Origin: Olavius algarvensis associated proteobacterium Delta 3
GTDB taxonomy: Bacteria; Desulfobacterota; Desulfobacteria; Desulfobacterales; CAFBRK01
Direction of reading: 5' to 3'
Assembly (NCBI GenBank): GCA_903231505.1
Contig: CAFBRK010000141.1
Coordinates: forward strand, 18,551 to 82,550
DNA: 64,000 bases
The notes beneath the pieces are model-generated. The model saw nothing but the letters and a program-made list of their open reading frames with translations. It was not told the DNA's origin and made no database searches. The position numbers and the translations under genes were made by a program. This document shows positions 54,321 through 61,600 of this stretch, one piece after another (the first letter of the stretch is position 1; each line of letters begins with the position of its first letter).

Positions 54321-55130
54321 ATGGAAACAGGAATCCGGGACATCGTCTTAAAATGGACGGCTGTTGTCGTCGCCGCCACTTGGATCATCGGTTGCGGCGG
54401 CTCAGCAACGAAGCCATCCCCACCGCCGCCCGCTTTCCCAAAAGCACCGGCAAAAAAGCCTTCTGTCACATCACCGAAAAAGGCGACCCAACGGCCGTAC
54501 AAGGTCGGGCGCAACTGGTATCAACCGATACCCCACGCCCATGGATTCACCCAAAAGGGTATCGCCTCCTGGTATGGGAAGAAGTTCCACGGCAGGAAAA
54601 CCTCCAACGGCGAAATTTACAATATGTACGCCGTGACCGCCGCCCACAAAACGCTTCCCATGGACACCTGGGTGCGAGTCAAAAACCTGGATAACAATCG
54701 TTCCATAGATGTCCGCATAAACGATCGGGGCCCGTTTGTCCGGGGACGTATCATCGATCTGTCCTATTCTGCCGCAAAACGAATCGATATGGTCGGAGCA
54801 GGAACGGCACGTGTGGAAATCTTCGCCCTGGGTGCTGCCGCCTCCGGTGAGCCATCGAGCAAACGACCTCCGGCCTTCGTTCCGGTGGATTACAACAAGG
54901 GTAATTTTACCTTCCAGGTGGGCGCCTTCAAGGAACGCAAAAACGCTGAGCGGCTCCGGCAGGCGCTGGACCGCCGATATAAAAATGCCCATATCAGCGA
55001 GTATGATTCCCCCGATGGACTGTTCTTCCGTGTCCGGGTAGGGCGGATTACGGATCTTGCCCAGGCCGAAGCCTACGAACAAATCCTCATCGAAGACGGC
55101 TTTAATCAGGCATTTATCGTGGCCGAATAA
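54321..55130 (+). CDS. rlpA: RlpA-family septal ring lytic transglycosylase (DPBB plus SPOR)
   Basis: 269 residues. Lipobox TWIIGC gives Cys25, then a Pro/Lys-rich linker. The double-psi beta-barrel is at about 75-165 (GIASWYGKKFHGRKTSNGEI, VRINDRGPFVRGRIIDLSYS) with the conserved aspartate of the RlpA active site. The SPOR domain is at about 192-268 (FTFQVGAFKERKNAERLRQA), which binds denuded glycan strands at the septum. It acts in the periplasm in cell separation. Its stop codon TAA belongs to the palindrome of the family 3 repeat. Confidence 0.88.
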   Translation: METGIRDIVLKWTAVVVAATWIIGCGGSATKPSPPPPAFPKAPAKKPSVTSPKKATQRPYKVGRNWYQPIPHAHGFTQKGIASWYGKKFHGRKTSNGEIYNMYAVTAAHKTLPMDTWVRVKNLDNNRSIDVRINDRGPFVRGRIIDLSYSAAKRIDMVGAGTARVEIFALGAAASGEPSSKRPPAFVPVDYNKGNFTFQVGAFKERKNAERLRQALDRRYKNAHISEYDSPDGLFFRVRVGRITDLAQAEAYEQILIEDGFNQAFIVAE

Positions 55131-55250
55131 AATCGTTGCACGATTTTATGAAACGCGGCGATGCCGCTCTTAGGGCGAAATGGTTGTTTCAGCCGCACGG
55201 CTGAAGCATCGCGCTCTCGTGTGAATATGGATCATCCTCTCTGAGTTTGT
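55127..55250 (+). repeat. Stop-codon-linked repeat family 3, copy 3
   Basis: ATAAAATCGT (55127-55136), loop TGC, ACGATTTTAT (to 55149): a perfect 10-bp stem that includes the rlpA stop codon. Then GAAACGCGGCGATGCCGCTC, TTTCAGCCGCACGGCTGAAG CATCGC and AATATGGATCATCC. A further 300 bases up to 55549 hold a weak trace of family 2 (GATCTCTGCGATAAGTTTCT) and no gene. Confidence 0.6.
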
Positions 55251-55549
55251 GCGGAGTTGCAGACAATAGAACACAATCCATCGAAAAAGCGTCCCTTTCT
55301 CATAATCCCCTCCAAGGAATTCTGAAAAATTCACTCTCCCCTGCGCGCTTCGGATCTCTGCGATAAGTTTCTGTCATTTATGGCAATTTTTTCTGGCGAT
55401 GTCGTGAAATGGTCACGTTCGGCACCCATGGTCAATCGATTGGCGCGATATATCAACGACACGCCCTAAAAATAGATTACATTGGGATGCCACGCATAAC
55501 CGTCGGTAGCGCAATAAATCGCATTGAAACGGGTGGAGGAGAGTCAGAA

Positions 55550-55942
55550 ATGATCGACACAGAAAACATCGGGCACGCACCGGAAAGATTCGTCGTAGAT
55601 TTTAACATGAACCTGATCTCCAGCGGTTTCAGTCCGGCCTGGATGAAAGAACTGTTTCCGGAGGATACAGAGGACAAATTCGATCGCATTTTCATGATGT
55701 TTAAACGGCTTGGGTTTTCCGGGAAAGAAGCCGCCACGGCTATTCGAGAGGCGACCGCCGCATTTCAGACAGGTAAAGAAGACGCTGAGAAGAACGGATG
55801 GCCGCTCAAGTACCCGGCGGTGCTCACCGATGATTTCACCAAACCGGAAGCCTACTTTATCGAGCAGCTGGCAAACGCCGTTATGGAGATGAGAAAACAA
55901 ATGGCAAAAAAGCTGGCAGTGAAGGGCGCTGTTCAAAAATGA
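55550..55942 (+). CDS. Hypothetical protein
   Basis: 130 residues from the ATG at 55550, preceded by GGTGGAGGAGAG, a strong ribosome site. Soluble and mostly helical: ISSGFSPAWMKELFPEDTED, FDRIFMMFKRLGFSGKEAAT, AIREATAAFQTGKEDAEKNG and PEAYFIEQLANAVMEMRKQM. No domain recognised. An upstream extension to 55409 has no ribosome site. Confidence 0.6.
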   Translation: MIDTENIGHAPERFVVDFNMNLISSGFSPAWMKELFPEDTEDKFDRIFMMFKRLGFSGKEAATAIREATAAFQTGKEDAEKNGWPLKYPAVLTDDFTKPEAYFIEQLANAVMEMRKQMAKKLAVKGAVQK

Positions 55943-56119
55943 TGGGTTGCGTGCAGAGACAATCCCATCGGAAAACGCATGGGGTGTATGGATTGTACCG
56001 ATTGTACGACTAAGTAGAAGGAGGTCGACAAGTAGGCACATGTCGTCGCTTAGGAAACGTTGTCTAAAACGGATGGGTTCACGAAAACGTCAACCGCATG
56101 AACATGTGGGGAGTTTGGG

Positions 56120-56329
56120 ATGCTCTCCAGGACACTCAAAAAAAACAGACGATCCGGATTGGAACGCCGTCAGTTTTTATATGATCTGCATATCCCTGAA
56201 AGACGCAGCGGAATGGACCGACGCGCGCAGGGACGCCGCAATCATCGGAAACCAACGGGAAACGACCTGGAAAACGCATCGATATCGAGGATCGATGAAG
56301 AAGGGGATGCAGTGGCGGTGTTCGCCTGA
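56120..56329 (+). CDS. Small Arg-rich protein with RRSGxxRR motifs (A)
   Basis: 69 residues; GGGGAG lies eight bases before the ATG. KKNRRSGLERRQFLYDLHIP, then ERRSGMDRRAQGRRNHRKP, gives two RR-S-G-x-x-RR motifs spaced by 14 residues. The same pattern occurs in the minus-strand proteins B (56434) and C (56888). The tail is acidic. Function unknown; the basic motif could bind RNA, nucleotide or lipid phosphate. Confidence 0.55.
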   Translation: MLSRTLKKNRRSGLERRQFLYDLHIPERRSGMDRRAQGRRNHRKPTGNDLENASISRIDEEGDAVAVFA

Positions 56330-56433
56330 CACCGGTATTGCGGGCAACGGAACACGGACGATTGGCCCTGTTTACTTCCGCTGTCCATCTGGGACGTCTG
56401 CAGAAAACGTGGTTGTTTATTAGAAATCCCGCA

Positions 56434-56724
56434 TTATTTCAATTTTTTATATCTTGGTTTGACCTCGCTCAAGCGGCTTTTATAGGTATCCACGGTTTTG
56501 GACATATTGGTTTCAGGGAGGGTTATGACGGTGATCTCTCCGGACGCATGCCGCCGGCCAATGGGAAACCATCCCCGCTGGCCCTTGGGATTCCGCCGGT
56601 CCGACCCCGTTCTGCGGTTCCGCGCACGCCTTCGATCATATCCGCAACGTCTCTCCTGAATAGTGACCCGGGCCTCAGATTGGCGCCGCTCCCTGCCGGA
56701 GCGTCTGTATCTCGCATTTTTCAT
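56434..56724 (-). CDS. Small Arg-rich protein with RRSGxxRR motifs (B)
   Basis: 96 residues; ribosome site GGAGG seven bases before the ATG. RYRRSGRERRQ, then QERRCGYDRRR and RRTGSDRRNPKGQRGWFPIG: three RR-x-G-x-x-RR motifs. The second half (RRHASGEITVITLPETNMSK) is conserved in protein C. An unusual feature is about one quarter arginine. The function is not known. Confidence 0.6.
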   Translation of the reverse strand: MKNARYRRSGRERRQSEARVTIQERRCGYDRRRARNRRTGSDRRNPKGQRGWFPIGRRHASGEITVITLPETNMSKTVDTYKSRLSEVKPRYKKLK

Positions 56725-56887
56725 ATTCCCACCTCCGGCATCACGTAGTATAATTTCATGGCAACTGTGAAAGATTGTTAAACAATCAGCTAATTTGTCA
56801 AGATGGCTTGAACAGGAATGTATTTTATTGAGACCGGCAGCCCCTCGAAGATTCCGGACTATACTCGAAAATCGAGTTCCTATCGGA

Positions 56888-57165
56888 TTATGATAGGTAA
56901 AAGGATTTTATAAAACAATTGACCTCCCCTGCAACGGTTTTGATCAAATTGGTTTCAGGAAGTTTGATCACCGTAATCTCGCCGGAAGCAAGGCGCCGGC
57001 CAAGGGGAAACCACCCCCGCTGACTTTTGGGTTTCTCCGATCCAGCCCGGTCCTCAGATCCCGCACCCGCCTCCGGTCATTCCCGCAGCGTCTTTCCTGA
57101 AACGCGATCCGGGTGCTGAATTTCCGCCGGTCTCGGCCGGAACGTCTGTATCTTGAGTTTCTCAT
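56888..57165 (-). pseudogene. Paralogue C of the DRR-motif protein, frameshifted
   Basis: MRNSRYRRSGRDRRKFSTRI, then QERRCGNDRRRVRDLRTGLD RRNPK, closely matches protein B. After NPK the frame slips by one base (near 57024-57033). In the other frame SQRGWFPLGRRLASGEITVI KLPETN again matches B to a stop at 56888. As read, the frame-1 product ends about 40 residues early (…GALLPARLR). B and C look like a tandem duplication. Confidence 0.65.
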
Positions 57166-57359
57166 ACCGCCATTTCCAGCAATTGTGCCTATATGATAAA
57201 TCTCTTTAACAAACTGATAAACAAAGGGGTATTTTGTCAAGAAAGGCTTCCGGGTAAGTTCTTACAATTTCTGCCGAAGTTCGTTGAAGCTGAATCTATA
57301 TGCCTGAGAGTCACAGGGCAGACAACGGTGCATGTTCTAAATGGATTAAGTTTGCTCAG

Positions 57360-57515
57360 CTAAAACCCACCCGAAAAAATATCAATAACGTTGACAAGCC
57401 AATCTTTGAAAATTTTCCTAAAAGATCGCTCTTTTGTCTTTAGTTTTCTCACCAAAAGAAAAGTGACGTATATAAAAAAGGAAATTGCGATTATTAACCA
57501 AATCCAAAAACTCAT
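57360..57515 (-). CDS. Small single-span membrane protein directly after the Rhs gene
   Basis: 51 residues starting four bases after the Rhs stop codon (ATG at 57513-57515, TAG at 57360-57362). A membrane helix MSFWIWLIIAISFFIYVTFL is followed by a basic segment VRKLKTKERSFRKIFKDW. The DNA is much more AT-rich than neighbouring genes, like the end of the Rhs gene. No clear Shine-Dalgarno, but reinitiation after the Rhs stop is likely. Its position is where Rhs immunity genes are found; that role is inference only. Confidence 0.5.
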   Translation of the reverse strand: MSFWIWLIIAISFFIYVTFLLVRKLKTKERSFRKIFKDWLVNVIDIFSGGF

Positions 57516-57519
57516 TTGA

Positions 57520-58626
57520 TCACCACATTAAGGTGCCAATCTCTTTAACCAAATCCCAGTATGAATCGGAGCCTTCCCTAAGCCCTTCATATTTATCCTT
57601 AAGATATTCACGAATTGTTGGCTCACAGGGATCGTCAATGTATTGCCCGTGGGGCAATAGCCCCTTTAAATTTTTCCAGGATGCATCCGACCATTCTTCG
57701 CGCATAGCCTCACGCCATTGCTGCATAGCTCTTTCCTGTGCAGCTGTAGCACTACTAATATTCCATGCACCAAGTAACGCTGTTCCTATACCGGCAGGAA
57801 TGCCGACTCCAGTTAGGTCTAGTCCTGCTGACGCAGCCAGTTTTATCGTACCCGATGCATATAATCGTCCCGCATTAGCTGCATTCGTTAATGCGACAAA
57901 TCCCTTCGTCGGATTGAACAGTCCAAGTGGATCAATAGAACTGATGGGATCATTAAAAACATAACCATAAAGGTCCGTATCGCCTCCCGCGAAGAAGATA
58001 GGATCTTTCGCCGTCCAACGTCCTGTATCCGGATCGTAGTCACGGTAGCCAAATCGGACCAGGTGAGTATCGCGATCGTGCAGGCCGCCGGCGAAACCGA
58101 ACGGAACCGGATAGACCAGAGTCGATCCCATAATGATATTTCCTGCCGCATCGTATTCAATTTCACTGAGAATGTTTCCGAAGGAATCATAATCTATGGT
58201 TTTCAACACATTTCCATTGGCATCCGAAACTGCTTTAAGGGATCCGACCTGATCATAGGCCAGATAATAAGTCGTTGTCCCCATGGTCATGGCCACCGGC
58301 ATCCGGCCATCGACATATTCGAAGCGCATCATCAGATTATTGCTTGCGTCATAAACCGCCAGCAAACGGGTAAGCCCCCGCCACAGATATTTTTCCACGA
58401 TTGCATCATTAACTAGTTTCGCGACCCGCCGGCCCAATGGATCATGCAGATACCGGATATTCCTGCCATCCGGCAGATCAACGCTCAGCAACTCGCCGCG
58501 CGATGAGTAATCATATAACGTGATATCCGATCCCTCGGCTCTGGATGTCAGGAATCCGTCCAGATCGTACTGGTAGGAGACGCCACCGGCTGTCAGCAGA
58601 TGGTCATCATCGTTGTACTCAGTCAC
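57520..58626 (-). CDS. C-terminal part of giant Rhs/YD-repeat protein, variable tip
   Basis: 368 codons that continue the upstream Rhs frame after a one-base shift (8-base overlap GTGACTGA at 58619-58626). It holds the last YD repeats (SYQYDLDGFLTSR, IRYLHDPLGRRVAKLVNDAI, YDSFGNILSEIEYDAAGNII) and the Rhs core end signature PFGFAGGLHDRDTHLVRFGY RDYDPDTGRWTAKDP, closing with SSIDPLGL. After it come 132 residues unlike the core: a Gly/Ala-rich hydrophobic stretch (about AASAGLDLTGVGIPAGIGTA) and a charged helical end (REYLKDKYEGLREGSDSYWD). This is the usual place of a polymorphic toxin domain; no known toxin motif is recognised. Confidence 0.8.
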   Translation of the reverse strand: MTEYNDDDHLLTAGGVSYQYDLDGFLTSRAEGSDITLYDYSSRGELLSVDLPDGRNIRYLHDPLGRRVAKLVNDAIVEKYLWRGLTRLLAVYDASNNLMMRFEYVDGRMPVAMTMGTTTYYLAYDQVGSLKAVSDANGNVLKTIDYDSFGNILSEIEYDAAGNIIMGSTLVYPVPFGFAGGLHDRDTHLVRFGYRDYDPDTGRWTAKDPIFFAGGDTDLYGYVFNDPISSIDPLGLFNPTKGFVALTNAANAGRLYASGTIKLAASAGLDLTGVGIPAGIGTALLGAWNISSATAAQERAMQQWREAMREEWSDASWKNLKGLLPHGQYIDDPCEPTIREYLKDKYEGLREGSDSYWDLVKEIGTLMW

Positions 58627-61600
58627 GCCCGGATATGCCGCGTAGCGTGTTTCTCTCGTAGGTGCGGGTGCCGTTTAGATCATACCGGTATTCCTCGACG
58701 ACAATACCCTCTTTTTCGACCGTTAGAAGCCGGCCCACTTCGTCGTATGCGTAGTCGAATACCGCACTGGTCCCGTTGATGGTTTCCGTCTTCCGGGTAA
58801 TACGGCCGTTAACATCCCTTACCATATTGTAGGCAACAAGGCCGGTCCCGTTGACGGATGTGCTTTCGCTTTCGATCTCCGCATACCCGTTAAAGGTGCG
58901 GCTCGATTGATATGTACCCCCCGTCACACTTTGTGGTAATCCATTGTCAGGGCGCCGAGCAATCGTAAAGCTACCGGCTCCGGTTAAAAGCCCATCGTTG
59001 TCATAGGAATAGGCTGTCGTTCCGCCGCCATAGGTCATCCGAGTCAAGCGGAAGTCATTGTTATAAACATACCCCAGACTCTGTCCCAACGTGCCGCTGA
59101 AGACTTCAGACGTCAGAAATCTGCCGTCATACCCAAAGGAAATGGTTTCGGCGCCCTTTGTTATAGATTGGACCTTGTTGCCGCAGGAATAATAAGTAAC
59201 GGCTATGGGACCTTCCGGTGTCTCGGTTGCCACCAGTCGCCCGTTCTCATAGGTGTTTTCAATCATTTGGCCGGAAGGGAAAATCGTTTCCAACGGGCGT
59301 CGATCCCTATCATAGGTAAAACTGTAATTACCACTCTCCGGCGTCAGGTAGTCGGATTGCCGGTTGACATTGTTGAAACCGAATTCATGATCGATAGGCT
59401 TCGGCGTCGTCAACACCGTCATGTTGCCGTTCAAATCATAGCTGAACGCCACGGCACCGCCGTCCGGCCGTTCCACCAGTGTCAGCCGCCCTGCATCGTC
59501 ATAACTGAACAGGGTAGTGAAATTCTCCGGGTTTGTGGTAGATGCAAGGAATCCATCTGAATCATATGAGTATGTCATCTCCCGGCTGCCGACTGCTGCT
59601 GAGGTCAATCGCCCTCTTGCATCATAGGAAAAAGTCGTTCCGAGCAAACCGGATGTTGTTGAGCTTTCGGTCAGCAGCGTCGCCGGATCATATTCCACCG
59701 TAGTAATGCGGCCTTCCGGAGAATTGAGCGTTACAGTACCGGTTAGCGCGTCATTTGCGATGGTGCTGGTATCATCGTTGACCGTATAACTCTCGGTCAG
59801 CAGATCCGGGATGCCGTCGGCATCCGTGTCCTGATAAGACTTGGCGGTATTTGTCGTGAGGCTCAACCCTGATGGGGTGGACTGGGTCGAAGCACTCAGG
59901 TATTTGTAGCCGTATTCGGGATCGTAATCATGGGTAGTCTGGACCGTCATGCCGCATGACAGCGATTTGATCACGTTCAGCCCATCTGCTGATCTGGAAA
60001 ACAGGGTTTCTCCTCCGGTTGCATCGGTGATGGTTGAGCTGAATCCCCCGTTTTCATCACGACGGTCCGTGTATGTGGTCAGATCCCCTCCAGCGGACAA
60101 GGCTTCAATGACAATATCACCGTTGTCCGCCGTGGACCGGCTATACAGCCAATGGCCGCCTTCTTCGTCCAGTATCTCCGTGACACGCCCGGAGTTGTCG
60201 AACCGATGGGAGAAGACATTGCCCTCCGGTTCCATTTTGTCGAGAAGCAGTCCATCACCGGTATAGGTGAAATCAAAATTTCCGCCGTCCGGGTAGGAGA
60301 TGCGCGTCAGGTGATTGTTGGCGTCGATGGTCAGTTCGGTTCGCAAGCCATCCGGAGAGATGATCGCCAGCGGGACTCCGCCGGAATCCCGCTCCAAGGT
60401 GGTTGTATTGCCGTATGCATCCGACATGGAAATGATGCTCCCCTCGGCGTCGTAATCGAATGTGCGGACTGTCGATCCGGTCATGACTTCCAAGGTTTTC
60501 AGGTGTCGGCCGCTGCCGGATATCACGTGGCCAACCCCGGTATCATCGATAAACGCGTAATTCCCTTGGGTAACGGCCGATCGGAAGAGCGGCCGTCTCG
60601 AAACTCTCCGGATAAGCGCGTTGTCGGTATCGACAATGACAACATTTCCGGTAGCATCTACAGTCACACCGAGCGGCCAGTTCAGAATGGCATCTTCCGG
60701 TGATCCGCCATCCCCCCCGAAGCCGTATGTGCCGGTCCCGGCATAGGTAGTTATGATGCCTTTGGGATCCACCCGCCGAATGGCGTAGTTGTCGGAATCG
60801 GCGATAAACATGTTCCCAAAGCCATCCACCTCCAGATCTGAGGGACCCATCAGGGCTGCGGCCGTCGCCGGCCCACCGTCACCATAATAATCCCATTCGC
60901 CGTTACCGGCCACAGTCGTAATAATGCCGGTGGTGTCCACCTTTCGAATAACATTGTGAAAGTAATCGATGAAGAATATGTTTCCTTTGGAGTCCAGGCT
61001 TATACCGTTGGGCCATTGCATCCTGGCCTGCCGGGCCGGTCCCCCGTCGCCGCTGTAGCCGGGTGAGCCGTTACTGGCCACGGTGGTGATGATGCCGTTT
61101 CTGTCGATTTTGCGGATCCGGTGGTTCTGTTGGTCGGCAAAATAAAGGTTTCCCTGGCCATCGAGGGCAATACCCCAGGGATAGTTCAGTCGCGCCGCCG
61201 TCGCCAGCCCCCCGTCTCCACTGAATCCGGCGGTACCGGTGCCGGCAAAAGTGGTGATGATGCCGTTTCTGTCAACCCGGCGGATGCGGTGGTTAAACAA
61301 GTCTACAATGTAGACGTTGCCGTCATTGTCCGCTGCCACCTTCCATGGGTAATTCAGTTGAGCCGTTGCAGCCGGCCCGCCATCCCCACTGAATCCCGCG
61401 CTACCGGTGCCCGCAAAGGTGGTGATGATGCCGTCCCGGTCGACTTTCCGGATACGGTGATCATAGTATTCGGCAATATACATGTTGCCGGCCGCGTCGA
61501 AAGTGACGGTTGCAGGGTAAAAGCCGGCTTCCAGAGCCGGGCCGCCGTCACCGGAATAATTCCTATCGCCCGAGCCGGCAACGGTGTCGATGACGATGGC

